Shown one piece after another: positions 1 to 8,829 of a DNA stretch of 64,000 bases (within the stretch, counting starts at the first letter, position 1; each line of letters opens with the position of its first letter). The notes under the pieces are model-generated. The model was not told the DNA's origin and searched no databases. It saw only the letters and a list, made by a program, of their open reading frames with translations. This DNA is from Bacteroidota bacterium. Lineage in GTDB: Bacteria; Bacteroidota; Bacteroidia; Bacteroidales; Bacteroidaceae. Made by a program: the position numbers and the translations under genes. Where the stretch lies: contig JAFABG010000037.1 in NCBI GenBank assembly GCA_023426145.1, forward strand, positions 6,403 through 70,402. The letters run 5' to 3'.

Positions 1-686
1 TCATTATTACCGTAGTGGAGTGTAAATGGATAATGTCCATCTGACGACATCCATTCGCTATTGGCCGATAAACTCCATTTCTTTCCGAGTTGCTGTTCGA
101 GTAAAACAGAAGGATTTACTAACCCCCATGATCCTGTTTTAAATGTTGCTCCAACATTCGTCTGTTTTTGGTCGGAGAAATGCGGAGTTAAGGTCTGTAT
201 ATTTAGAATACCTGCTGAAGCGTAAAGCCGTGCAGGCTGGAAAATATTATCACTTTGGCCGTTATTGAGCGAAAGGCGATCAATGTTGTTGAGCGAAAAA
301 CGTCCGATATCCACTTGTCCCGTTTGATAGTCGCTCACAGTAACTCCGTCATATACAATGGCAGTATGCTGCGCGCCTAAGCTTCTGATAGATACAGTTT
401 TTAAGCCTCCTATGCCTCCATAATCTTTCACAGTCACTCCGGCAAAGTGTTTTACGGCGTCCGAAACTTGCAAGGCATGCAAATTCTTCAACTCTTCTTT
501 TGTGAGAATCTGTAGTGGGCTAGCCGCTCTTGTTTCTCGTGTTTGATAGGGATCCGATATCTTGACCTCCGGAATGGCATAGATATGAGTTGTATCCACT
601 TTTTGTTGTTGTGCAAAAAGTGGTAAAGAAAACAAGTGGCAATTAGCCAGTGTATAAAGCGTTATATAAATGATTTTTTTCTTCAT
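1..686 (-). CDS. BtuB-like TonB-dependent outer-membrane receptor, N-terminal part
   Basis: This is the first 228 codons of a TonB-dependent receptor; the rest lies off the left edge. It begins at the ATG complementary to 684-686 with a signal peptide ending near FAQQQ. A plug domain follows, with the motifs QILTKEELKNL, VSDAVKHFAGVTVKDYGG and SIRSLGAQHTAIVYDGV, and then the first barrel strands. Proteins of this family import large ligands across the outer membrane using TonB energy. A cobalamin riboswitch about 190 nt upstream, on the same strand, makes a corrinoid the most likely substrate. The plug identity is firm; the ligand is inferred from the riboswitch. Confidence 0.9.
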   Translation of the reverse strand, partial: MKKKIIYITLYTLANCHLFSLPLFAQQQKVDTTHIYAIPEVKISDPYQTRETRAASPLQILTKEELKNLHALQVSDAVKHFAGVTVKDYGGIGGLKTVSIRSLGAQHTAIVYDGVTVSDYQTGQVDIGRFSLNNIDRLSLNNGQSDNIFQPARLYASAGILNIQTLTPHFSDQKQTNVGATFKTGSWGLVNPSVLLEQQLGKKWSLSANSEWMSSDGHYPFTLHYGNN

Positions 687-874
687 GCTCTATCCATTGC
701 AATTACATTAAAAGATGTCCGGGCGAACTCACTTCGACCGGACATCATAATAAACTTGGCAGAGTTTATTAGTTTGTACACACTTTCTCTGAATGAGAGC
801 TGCGAATGATAATGATAGACGATTTGTCCGGTTCATTAGATTCAACGCTTTTTCCTCGAAAGCAGTGAAACGAG

Positions 875-1051
875 TTTGCATGGTAGGTCTTCTGACTTGT
901 TCCAGATAATGAGCGCCTTCCCGGATTTTGCTTTCCAGTGGCTAAAAGTCGTTGCTCATTATATAAATGACGAACTTACAGCAGCGGGACTGTTCAGGAT
1001 TTGCACCTGATTCCCTTTTAATTGCTTCCCTCGTGCATGAGAGTTGCAAAC
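875..1051 (-). ncRNA. Cobalamin (B12) riboswitch
   Basis: Read on the minus strand the segment holds the conserved blocks of the cobalamin aptamer in order: AGGGAATCAGGTGCAAATCC, the CCCGCTGCTGTAAG block, GCCACTG, GGGAAGGC, and the B12 box AGTCAGAAGACCTACC at 882-897. The ends pair as a P1 helix (GTTTGCA at 1045-1051 with TGCAAAC at 874-880). It lies between a strong promoter and the TonB receptor, so it should repress the receptor when cobalamin is plentiful. Confidence 0.93.
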
Positions 1052-1061
1052 CAATGCGCAA

Positions 1062-1095
1062 CAAAGATAGAGAGTTTATTTATTATTTCCAAGAA
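1062..1095 (-). promoter_or_regulatory. Bacteroidetes-type promoter for riboswitch and receptor
   Basis: On the minus strand TTGG (1089-1092) is followed after 19 nt by TATCTTTG (1062-1069), matching the -33 and -7 elements of Bacteroidetes primary promoters. It lies just upstream of the aptamer. Confidence 0.75.
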
Positions 1096-1120
1096 GGGGC
1101 GTTTTTTTATTCTTGTCTTT

Positions 1121-2056
1121 TTAGTTCCTGCTCAGAAATGTTTCAATTGATTGTGTAGTAGCGTCTTTGAGTAAAACCTTCTTTTGTTGATCGAGCAGAT
1201 ACAAGGTAGGAATGGCTTTTAAATCATACAATTGTTTTTCTTTAAGAACAAACTTCTTATCGTATGCATTTATCCATTTTTTAGGGAATTCATCGAGATG
1301 TTTATGCCATTCATCGAGCTCTTCATCGGGGTAGAGTGATAAGAGGATTAGCTTATTTGTAGCTAGGAGTTGGTTAATGGCGGGGGCACGTTTTAGCTCA
1401 TTGATTGTCTCCGAACAAGCATGGCAGCCTGGATTATTGATAAATAAAAGAATATAATCAGCTTTGAGCGCATACAAATTCTTCTGTATGCCAGAATCGA
1501 GTGTAAAAGTGAAGTCTATGGCTTTAGTGCCAATTCTGTTTTTCTGTGCGAGTTTTAATCGAGCTTCCGGACGCACTTTTTCCCATTCGTTGAGTGTTGG
1601 TGAAGCTACCATGGCTTCCAATACGGGAATATAGAATTCTTCGTTGCGGATGGGGGAGTTCGGGTCATATAAATATTTGTCAGCTAAGTCCGTGATATAG
1701 TTCAGCACTTTTTTTTCTACATTACATCGATCAATCGTTTTACGAACCTCTTCTTGCGCTGTATGGAGTGGGACATGAATGAGAATATTGCAGTAGTCTA
1801 CCCAAGCTTGCTCTGTAATTTCGGGATGATGAATGTAATTGGTGTCGGCAAAGTTTACATGATCCCAATAGTGATGTACAAGATAAGCGGCACGTTGCTC
1901 AGGTTCTTCTATCGTATTTGGGATAGTCGGTAGGGTAAAAGTTTTGATGGTGTCTTTTAGCACCTCACTGTTTTTGTGCGCTGAAGCATTGCTGTTTTTG
2001 CAAGAGCAAATAAATAACATACAGAGGGGAAACAGGTAGCTTATCTTTATTTTCAT
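1121..2056 (-). CDS. DUF5106-type thioredoxin-fold lipoprotein
   Basis: A 311-residue protein starting at the ATG complementary to 2054-2056. A longer reading from 2128 would bury the signal sequence, so the internal start is preferred. It opens with a lipoprotein signal whose likely acylated cysteine is Cys19 in CSCKN. A helical DUF5106-like region covers roughly residues 45-175, and a TlpA-like thioredoxin domain has Cys211-His-Ala-Cys214 in NNPGCHACSE. It should sit in the cell envelope and act as a thiol-disulfide oxidoreductase; its partner is unknown. A -7-like TATATTTG lies at 2086-2093, so it may be transcribed separately from the sensor kinase 75 nt upstream. Confidence 0.8.
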   Translation of the reverse strand: MKIKISYLFPLCMLFICSCKNSNASAHKNSEVLKDTIKTFTLPTIPNTIEEPEQRAAYLVHHYWDHVNFADTNYIHHPEITEQAWVDYCNILIHVPLHTAQEEVRKTIDRCNVEKKVLNYITDLADKYLYDPNSPIRNEEFYIPVLEAMVASPTLNEWEKVRPEARLKLAQKNRIGTKAIDFTFTLDSGIQKNLYALKADYILLFINNPGCHACSETINELKRAPAINQLLATNKLILLSLYPDEELDEWHKHLDEFPKKWINAYDKKFVLKEKQLYDLKAIPTLYLLDQQKKVLLKDATTQSIETFLSRN

Positions 2057-2131
2057 AATTTGATATTTTTTATTGTTGTGCTTTGCAAATATAAAATATA
2101 AAGATAAGTTCCTTCCAGTTCCTTTCAAATT

Positions 2132-3913
2132 TTATTTTTCTTTAGCAAGTGTAAAGACAAATTCTAGACCTCCACCCGGTTTGTTCTTGGCAGAAATGTT
2201 ACCTCCGTGGATTATGACCGAATTCTTCACGATGGCCAATCCAAGCCCTGTTCCGCCCAATTTCCGTGAGCGTCCTTTGTCAACGCGGTAGAAGCGTTCA
2301 AAGAGGCGATTCAAGTGCTCGGGAGATACACCTATACCTGTATCGGCAAAACTGAAATAGTAGTAATTCTCGTCTTCTCGGAAACAGTTGATGTTGATCT
2401 GTATGTTAGTTCCAGCATACGCTATCGCATTATCCATCAAGTTGCGGAAAATGGAATAAAGCAGCGAGTAGTTACCTTTAATTTGGATGCCCTTTTTCAG
2501 AGAGTTTATCGCTGTGATTTGTTTCCCTTCAAGCTCCAACGAAACTTCATTAATAATGTTTCCCACTAACATGCTGACATCTATCCGTTCCATATCGATC
2601 ATATTGGCAGCTTCATCCATTCGGGTGAGCACTGATATGTCACGTAGTAAACGGCTGAGGCGGTTGCTTTGTGCGTAGCATCGTTCAAGGAACGTATTAA
2701 TTTTTTCTCGCGAGATATTTTCGTTGTTGACAATCGTTTCCAAGTAGCCTTGAATGCTGCTAACTGGTGTTTTCAGTTCATGAGCAATATTTTGGGTCAA
2801 CTGTCGTTTTAGTCGCACTTGTTCTTCCTCTTGCGTCACATCATTGATGGAAATCTCAAAGCTAGCATCTTGAAAGAGGATACACTCTACAATGAATGTT
2901 CGCCCGTTTTTATTAATGGTTACCGACATTCGCTTTTCATCTTTTCCCCGCGAACGCTGTTGCTGGTTTTTATTGATGAAATGGATAATTTCTTTTAGCT
3001 CATCAATGGCAAAAACGTCTTCCGTATTCTCAAGATTGGAATCGGAGATTAGATTACTGTATTGGGTGAATAGATTGTTAACAAGAATCTCTTTTTTGCC
3101 TTTGGTGAATATACCCAATCCTTCATGCGAAATTTGAAGGTGGGTGATTAATTTTTCACGTTCGATGTACAGGGCCTCTTTAGTCTCGTGCAGTCGCTTG
3201 TAGATCTGTATGATGTGTTGCGAAATCTCTCCTAATTCATTGTGAGGGAAAGCAGATTGCATTGCCATTTCTATAGGTTCGTTTCGGTCAGCGCGCATGG
3301 CAAACTCACGAAGTTGGTTCACAGAAGTTCCCAGTTTATTAGTCAATTTATAGAAAATGATCATTAAGAGTAGTGTGATCCCAATCGTGAACCATAAGAA
3401 ATGAGAATCTGCTTTCAGGTTCTTTACTAAGCTGACATCATAAGGCAAAGCCGACCGAATGATATAATCATGATATCCGGTGGCGGAATAGAAATAAGGT
3501 AATCCGGTGGTTTCAGAAGTTCGTCGAACATCGAAGCCTTGCCCTTGTTTCAATGCCTTTTGCACTTCAGGACGGTGCAAATGGTTTTCGATTTGGGTAT
3601 AGTCTCGTTTATAACTATCAAAAAGCACTTTTCCTTGGAGGCTGATTAATGTGACGCGCAAGTCCTTTAAAAAATGAGTCTTGATATAATCATTAATCAT
3701 ATTTTGATTAAACGTTTGCTGGTCTAATTGTTCATACAGCCTACTGTTGTAATCTTGCAACTGGGTGTTCAGCAACTCCACTTTATACTCTCTCTCACGT
3801 TGGTACTGATAGGCTATGAAACAAGCTGCAAAGAAGACAAACAACGAGATCACCGAAAGAAAAAGCTTTTGGCTGAAAGACAGAAAATGTTTTTGATTGA
3901 CAGGTAGATTCAT
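2132..3913 (-). CDS. PhoR-like membrane sensor histidine kinase
   Basis: A 593-residue kinase with transmembrane helices at about 17-35 and 172-189 enclosing a periplasmic sensor of about 135 residues. A HAMP/PAS-like linker (about 190-360) comes next. The HisKA domain has the phospho-acceptor His378 in NIAHELKTP. The ATPase domain has an N box (NLMDNAIAYA), a G1 box (ADTGIGV) and a G2 box (GTGLGLAIVK). The gene lies 9 nt after the response regulator in the same operon, so the two form a cognate pair. The architecture resembles PhoR/ResE kinases. The signal sensed is unknown, and no phosphate-uptake gene is nearby. Confidence 0.9.
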   Translation of the reverse strand: MNLPVNQKHFLSFSQKLFLSVISLFVFFAACFIAYQYQREREYKVELLNTQLQDYNSRLYEQLDQQTFNQNMINDYIKTHFLKDLRVTLISLQGKVLFDSYKRDYTQIENHLHRPEVQKALKQGQGFDVRRTSETTGLPYFYSATGYHDYIIRSALPYDVSLVKNLKADSHFLWFTIGITLLLMIIFYKLTNKLGTSVNQLREFAMRADRNEPIEMAMQSAFPHNELGEISQHIIQIYKRLHETKEALYIEREKLITHLQISHEGLGIFTKGKKEILVNNLFTQYSNLISDSNLENTEDVFAIDELKEIIHFINKNQQQRSRGKDEKRMSVTINKNGRTFIVECILFQDASFEISINDVTQEEEQVRLKRQLTQNIAHELKTPVSSIQGYLETIVNNENISREKINTFLERCYAQSNRLSRLLRDISVLTRMDEAANMIDMERIDVSMLVGNIINEVSLELEGKQITAINSLKKGIQIKGNYSLLYSIFRNLMDNAIAYAGTNIQININCFREDENYYYFSFADTGIGVSPEHLNRLFERFYRVDKGRSRKLGGTGLGLAIVKNSVIIHGGNISAKNKPGGGLEFVFTLAKEK

Positions 3914-3922
3914 AATTTATGC

Positions 3923-4612
3923 TTATTCGACCTCAAAGCAGTATCCATAACCCAAACGGGTGACGATACATTTGCCATATTGGCCTATTTTTTTGCGTAA
4001 ACGGGTGATGTTTACGTCGATTGTACGATCTAATACATATACTTCGTCGCTCCATATACGGGTCAGGATATCTTCGCGTGAGAATACACGTCCTTTATTC
4101 TGAACCAAAAGAAACAAAATCTCAAATTCCTTTTTGGTCAAAGAGATTTCTTCATCGTCTATGCTTACTTTTTTCTTTGTGATGTCGATAATGAGCGACT
4201 GATAAATCAAGCGTTCGGGTGCTTTATCGGCTTCTCCATTGGAAGTGCGTCTCAAAACGGCTTTTACACGAGCAATGACTTCACGCAAAGAAAAAGGTTT
4301 AGAAATATAATCATCGGCTCCGAGATTGAAGCCTGTCACCGTGTCGTTTTCTGTATCTTTAGCCGTAATGAAGATGATGGGTACTTTGGCTGTTTTTTTG
4401 TCCTTCTTAAGGAGGTTAGCCATTTTAAAACCGGAAATTTCTCCCATCATTACATCTAGAAGAATTAAATGATAACTTCCAATATCCATTTTTAATGCTT
4501 CTTCAGCAGAATTGGCAGCATCTACTTCGTAACCTTCGTTCTCAAGATTAAATTTTAGAATCTCGCAGAGGTCTTCTTCATCGTCGACAACTAAAATACG
4601 GTAATCGTTCAT
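3923..4612 (-). CDS. OmpR/PhoB-family response regulator
   Basis: A 229-residue regulator. The receiver domain has the acidic pair Asp10-Asp11, the phosphorylated Asp53 (ILLDVMMG) and a KPF motif. A winged-helix domain (about 130-229) has the family signature RTIDVNITRLRKKIG and GYGYCFE. It is the first gene of a two-gene operon with the kinase. Three phased TGTTAC repeats upstream resemble a PhoB-type binding site and suggest autoregulation. The length is standard for the family. It does not resemble the Bacteroides RprY sequence as I remember it, so no symbol is given. Confidence 0.92.
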   Translation of the reverse strand: MNDYRILVVDDEEDLCEILKFNLENEGYEVDAANSAEEALKMDIGSYHLILLDVMMGEISGFKMANLLKKDKKTAKVPIIFITAKDTENDTVTGFNLGADDYISKPFSLREVIARVKAVLRRTSNGEADKAPERLIYQSLIIDITKKKVSIDDEEISLTKKEFEILFLLVQNKGRVFSREDILTRIWSDEVYVLDRTIDVNITRLRKKIGQYGKCIVTRLGYGYCFEVE

Positions 4613-4638
4613 AGGATATATGTATTAATGTGATATGA

Positions 4639-4670
4639 CAAAGTTAGTCTTTTTTTTATTTTGGAACAAA
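4639..4670 (-). promoter_or_regulatory. Promoter of the two-component operon
   Basis: On the minus strand TTTG (4667-4670), 20 nt, then TAACTTTG (4639-4646) fit the Bacteroidetes -33/-7 consensus. The -7 element ends 26 nt before the response-regulator ATG. Confidence 0.65.
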
Positions 4671-4683
4671 GATGAGGATATTT

Positions 4684-4722
4684 TGTTACGGCTGAATGAA
4701 ACAAATGTTACAATCCTGTTAC
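4684..4722. promoter_or_regulatory. Phased TGTTAC direct repeats, PhoB-box-like
   Basis: TGTTAC occurs at 4684-4689, 4706-4711 and 4717-4722. The spacings are 22 and 11 bp, one and two units of the 11-bp periodicity bound by PhoB/OmpR-class dimers. The repeats lie just upstream of the -33 element of the response-regulator promoter, a normal position for an activator. They could also serve the divergent gene at 4859. Confidence 0.6.
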
Positions 4723-4858
4723 ATTGCATTTGAAAGCGGATTCTGCTCGGGCTAAAAGTTTTTATGGGGCTTGCGAAGAAAAAACGTATCTTATTTGTTA
4801 TCTTTGTTGAGCAAAAGGTGATGAAGAAAAATAAAGTAACACATACAGTCTAGAAATA

Positions 4859-6052
4859 ATGATACAAATAGATCTCAAAAAGCATAAGCGTGAATGGGTG
4901 GGGGCAATCATTGTCTTACTTATTTTGATAGGTGCAATATCGGTTTTTCAATATAATTCATCCAATTCAGGTTTTGAGATTGTCGACGACTTGGGAGGAA
5001 ACATCTTCCCTTCAGCCATTTTATCTGTTGCTACTACAGATGCTCAGGTCATCACGCCTTCCGATTCTACGTATTTAGGAAATTCTAAATCTTGCATTGC
5101 CATTCGAGTGCGGTCTAGAAATGCTTATAGCCGGGTGAGGATTGAAGTGTCCGAAACGCCTTTTTTTGCACGTTCGGTCTCTGAGTTTATTTTAGATAAG
5201 GCGCGAACAGAATATACCATCTATCCTGATATTATTTGGAATTACGAAGCCCTCAAAGAGAATGCGCAGGCTGAACCTGTGAGTGTAGCTGTGAAGGTGG
5301 AGATGAATGGAAAAGACTTAGGGCAAGGAGTGCGGACATTCTCTGTGCGAAGCCTTAATGAATGTTTATTAGGGTATGTGGCTAATGGAACAAAATTCTA
5401 TGATACCAGTATTTTCTTTGCAGCTTATGTCAACGAAGAGAACCCAATGATAGATAAGTTACTTCGTGAAGCTTTAGATACCCGCATCGTTAATCGTTTT
5501 CTGGGCTATCAGAGTAAAGCTAAGGGAGCTGTCGATAAGCAAGTATATGCTTTATGGAATATCTTGCAAAAGCGTAAGTTTCGGTATAGCTCAGTATCGA
5601 ATACCAGTCTTTCGAGTAATGTAGTTTTTTCGCAGCGTGTTCGTACCTTTGATGATGCGATGGAGTCTTCACAGGTCAATTGTGTGGATGGTAGTGTTCT
5701 TTTTGCTTCTCTGATGCGCGCCGTTAATATTGAACCGATCTTAGTACGTACTCCCGGACATATGTTTGTTGGGTACTACACCGATAATTCGCATAAGGAT
5801 ATGAATTTTTTGGAGACTACCATGATTGGGGATGTCGACTTGGATGACTTTTTCCCCGATGAACAGCTGGATTCGACGATGGTTGGCAAATCTCAGAATG
5901 AGATGTCGCTACTTACTTTTGAAAAATCCAAGCAATATGCCAATAAGAAATACAAAGACAATGAAGAAGGAATCCATTCTGGGAAATTGAACTATATGTT
6001 TTTAGAAATATCGAAGGAAGTACGAAGGAAAATACAACCGATAGGGAAATAG
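4859..6052 (+). CDS. Membrane-anchored transglutaminase-like protein
   Basis: A 397-residue protein with one N-terminal transmembrane helix (about 14-31) and a long extracytoplasmic part. The C-terminal half has a transglutaminase/cysteine-protease-like core: an NCVDGSVLFASLMRA segment with the candidate nucleophile Cys, and RTPGHMFVGYY with the candidate His. It is transcribed divergently from the two-component operon across a 246-bp region holding the TGTTAC repeats, so co-regulation is possible. The substrate is unknown. The fold call rests on the Cys/His motif spacing and is moderately sure. Confidence 0.7.
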   Translation: MIQIDLKKHKREWVGAIIVLLILIGAISVFQYNSSNSGFEIVDDLGGNIFPSAILSVATTDAQVITPSDSTYLGNSKSCIAIRVRSRNAYSRVRIEVSETPFFARSVSEFILDKARTEYTIYPDIIWNYEALKENAQAEPVSVAVKVEMNGKDLGQGVRTFSVRSLNECLLGYVANGTKFYDTSIFFAAYVNEENPMIDKLLREALDTRIVNRFLGYQSKAKGAVDKQVYALWNILQKRKFRYSSVSNTSLSSNVVFSQRVRTFDDAMESSQVNCVDGSVLFASLMRAVNIEPILVRTPGHMFVGYYTDNSHKDMNFLETTMIGDVDLDDFFPDEQLDSTMVGKSQNEMSLLTFEKSKQYANKKYKDNEEGIHSGKLNYMFLEISKEVRRKIQPIGK

Positions 6053-6090
6053 TTTCTTATCGAACTTCATGAAATTTCCCTATTTTATTG
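6041..6090 (+). terminator. Terminator overlapping the stop codon
   Basis: ATAGGGAAAT (6041-6050) pairs with ATTTCCCTAT (6074-6083) across a 23-nt loop, followed by a T-rich tail. The upstream gene's TAG lies at 6050-6052, inside the hairpin. The tail runs into a TATTTTTG -7 element (6091-6098) for the next gene. Confidence 0.6.
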
Positions 6091-6123
6091 TATTTTTGCC
6101 AAGTAATCATTAATGAAAAAAGG

Positions 6124-6930
6124 ATGCAAGGCAAGAAATTTATCTCTCCGGGAGCCTGGTTTTCAATGATCTATCCGTCGGACTGGAATGAGTTCGAAGA
6201 TGGTGAAGGCTCTTTTCTTTTTTATAACCCCGATGTGTGGACGGGAAACTTTCGTATATCCGCATTCAAAGGAAAAGCCACTTACGGCAAAGAGGCCATT
6301 CGTCAGGAACTTGGCGAAAATAGTTCGGCTACACTTCATAAAATCGGTTCGTTGGAATGTGCCTATAGCAAAGAAATGTTTCAAGAAGAAGGCACCTATT
6401 ATACTTCTCATGTCTGGATTATCGGCGCAGGTAATATTGCTTTCGAATGTTCGTTCACAGTGCCTAAAGGTGAAAGTGTGGAAATCGCTGAAGAAGTGAT
6501 TGCTACGTTAGAAGTTCGTCAAGATGGAGTGAAATATCCTGCTGAACTGATCCCGGTTCGTCTCTCAGAAATCTATCAGATCAACGAGGGATATGAGTGG
6601 GTTGTTTCTACTGTGAAGCAGGAACTCAAGAAAGACTTTCAGGGCATGGAAGAAGATTTGGAGAAACTTCAACAGATCATTGATAGTGGCAAGATCGGTG
6701 CGAAGAAGAAAGAAGAATGGCTTGCCATCGGTATAGCTATATGCACGATACTAACCAACGAAGTGGAAGGTATGGAATGGCAAACTTTGATTGATGGCAA
6801 TCGTGAGGTTCCAGTATTGCTGTACAATGAAAAAGTAATTGATCCGATGACATTGGTTTGGAGCAAAATAAAAGCAGGCCAACCTTGCCATGTCATTGAA
6901 GAGTATAATGCAGCGCTAGGTATGCGCTGA
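6124..6930 (+). CDS. DUF3805/DUF3806-type protein
   Basis: A cytoplasmic protein of 268 residues from the ATG at 6124. An upstream TTG at 6088 is open, but it lies before the -7 element TATTTTTG at 6091-6098, so 6124 is the better start. The first part (FISPGAWFSMIYPSDWNEFE and onward) looks like a DUF3805 domain and the rest (from about residue 135) like DUF3806. Both are uncharacterised families that I recognise only from memory. It has no signal peptide or membrane segment, and its function is not known. Confidence 0.75.
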   Translation: MQGKKFISPGAWFSMIYPSDWNEFEDGEGSFLFYNPDVWTGNFRISAFKGKATYGKEAIRQELGENSSATLHKIGSLECAYSKEMFQEEGTYYTSHVWIIGAGNIAFECSFTVPKGESVEIAEEVIATLEVRQDGVKYPAELIPVRLSEIYQINEGYEWVVSTVKQELKKDFQGMEEDLEKLQQIIDSGKIGAKKKEEWLAIGIAICTILTNEVEGMEWQTLIDGNREVPVLLYNEKVIDPMTLVWSKIKAGQPCHVIEEYNAALGMR

Positions 6931-6956
6931 TCACTAACCAACTAATTTTATATTTC

Positions 6957-8825
6957 GTGGCGGTACCTTATTTACAAGTAGACAACTTAACCAAGTCTTT
7001 TGGAGACTTGGTTCTTTTTGAAAATATATCATTTGGCATAGCCGAAGGACAACGTGTCGGGTTGATTGCTAAAAACGGTAGTGGAAAGACCACTTTACTG
7101 AATATTATTTCCGGAAAAGAAGGGTACGATAGCGGAAGCATTGCTTTCCGACGTGATCTTCGTGTCGATTATCTGGAGCAAGACCCCAATTATCCGGAAG
7201 AACTGACGGTGTTGGAAGCGTGTTTCCATCATGGAAACAGCACGGTAGAGTTGATTAAGGAGTACGAACAGTGTATGGAAACCGAAGGTCATCCTGGTTT
7301 GGAAGATTTATTGGTGCGCATGGATCAGGAAAAGGCTTGGGAATATGAACAGAAAGCAAAACAGATTCTTTCTCAACTGAAAATCCGTAACTTTGATCAA
7401 CAAGTGAAGCAACTTTCCGGCGGACAATTGAAGCGGATTGCCTTGGCCAATGCTTTGATCACTGAGCCGGATTTATTAATCTTAGATGAGCCTACCAATC
7501 ACTTAGACTTAGATATGACTGAGTGGCTGGAAGAGTATTTGCGTCGTACTAATTTAAGTCTGTTGATGGTGACCCACGATCGCTATTTCCTAGATCGTGT
7601 TTGCTCTGAGATCATGGAAATTGATAATCAGCAGATCTATCAATATAAAGGAAATTATAGCTATTACTTAGAAAAGCGCCAAGAACGCATTGAAGCTAAA
7701 AGCTCGGAAATTGATCGTGCCAACAATCTTTATCGTACAGAACTTGATTGGATGCGGAGAATGCCACAAGCTCGTGGGCATAAAGCGCGCTATCGTGAAG
7801 ATGCTTTCTACGAATTAGAGAAAGTGGCCAAACAACGTTTTAATAATGATAACGTAAAGCTTGAGGTCAAAGCATCATATATCGGAAGTAAAATCTTTGA
7901 AGCCGATCATTTATCTAAAAGCTTCGGAGACTTAAAAATATTGGAAGATTTTTCCTATATTTTCTCTCGTTATGAGAAAATGGGAATTGTTGGGAACAAC
8001 GGTACCGGTAAATCGACCTTTATCAAGATTCTGATGGGGCTCGTGAAGCCGGATAGTGGAGTGCTTGATATTGGGGAGACCGTTCGTTTCGGTTACTATT
8101 CGCAAGACGGGCTTCAATTTGATGATCAAATGAAGGTGATAGACGTTGTTCAGGATATTGCTGAAGTGATTGAACTGGGCAACGGGAAGAAACTGACTGC
8201 TTCGCAATTCTTGCAACATTTTCTGTTCACTCCCGAAACACAACATAGTTATGTTTATAAGTTGAGTGGGGGAGAACGTCGTAGACTTTACCTTTGTACC
8301 ATTTTGATGCGGAATCCCAACTTCCTTGTTTTGGATGAGCCTACCAACGACTTAGATATTATCACCTTGAATGTACTGGAAGAATACCTTCAAAGTTTTA
8401 AAGGCTGTGTCATTGTGGTATCGCACGACCGCTACTTCATGGATAAAGTGGTAGATCATCTTTTGGTGTTCAACGGTCAGGCCGATATTCGCGATTTCCC
8501 CGGAAATTATAGCGATTATCGTGATTGGAAAGAAGCTAAAGCTCAAAAGGAAAAAGAAGCCGAGAAGCCGCAGGAAGAAAAGACTGCTCGCGTTCGCCTG
8601 AACGATAAACGGAAAATGAGCTTTAAGGAAAAACGTGAATTTGAACAATTGGAAAAAGAAATAGCGGAATTGGAGTCAGAGAAAGCTCAAATCGAAGAAT
8701 TACTTTGTAGTGGTACGCTTTCTGTGGATGAACTTACCGAGAAATCAAAACGTTTGCCCGAAGTAAACGAACTGATTGATGAGAAAACGATGCGCTGGTT
8801 GGAACTCAGCGAAATAGAAGGTTGA
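6957..8825 (+). CDS. Uup-like ABC-F ATPase
   Basis: A 622-residue cytoplasmic protein with two ABC domains and no membrane segment, which is the ABC-F layout. It starts at GTG 6957. The first domain has the P-loop AKNGSGKTTL, the signature QLSGGQLKRIALA and Walker B LLILDEPTNHLD. The second has GNNGTGKSTF, LSGGERRRLYL and LVLDEPTNDLD. The linker and a lysine/glutamate-rich C-terminal coiled coil (about 535-615) fit the Uup branch, which acts on DNA or ribosome-associated substrates rather than in transport. The downstream gap holds the 22-bp palindrome array. Confidence 0.9.
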   Translation: MAVPYLQVDNLTKSFGDLVLFENISFGIAEGQRVGLIAKNGSGKTTLLNIISGKEGYDSGSIAFRRDLRVDYLEQDPNYPEELTVLEACFHHGNSTVELIKEYEQCMETEGHPGLEDLLVRMDQEKAWEYEQKAKQILSQLKIRNFDQQVKQLSGGQLKRIALANALITEPDLLILDEPTNHLDLDMTEWLEEYLRRTNLSLLMVTHDRYFLDRVCSEIMEIDNQQIYQYKGNYSYYLEKRQERIEAKSSEIDRANNLYRTELDWMRRMPQARGHKARYREDAFYELEKVAKQRFNNDNVKLEVKASYIGSKIFEADHLSKSFGDLKILEDFSYIFSRYEKMGIVGNNGTGKSTFIKILMGLVKPDSGVLDIGETVRFGYYSQDGLQFDDQMKVIDVVQDIAEVIELGNGKKLTASQFLQHFLFTPETQHSYVYKLSGGERRRLYLCTILMRNPNFLVLDEPTNDLDIITLNVLEEYLQSFKGCVIVVSHDRYFMDKVVDHLLVFNGQADIRDFPGNYSDYRDWKEAKAQKEKEAEKPQEEKTARVRLNDKRKMSFKEKREFEQLEKEIAELESEKAQIEELLCSGTLSVDELTEKSKRLPEVNELIDEKTMRWLELSEIEG

Positions 8826-8829
8826 TGAT

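Noticed and set aside
967..1158. Plus-strand open frame of 63 codons
   Set aside because: It lies across the cobalamin riboswitch and its promoter on the other strand and has no protein-like features.
2132..4612. Naming the two-component pair RprX/RprY
   Set aside because: The response regulator N-terminus and receiver do not resemble RprY as I remember it, so no symbol was assigned.
6088..6123. Upstream TTG start for the DUF3805/3806 protein
   Set aside because: The TTG lies before the -7 element TATTTTTG at 6091-6098, so it would not be in the mRNA.
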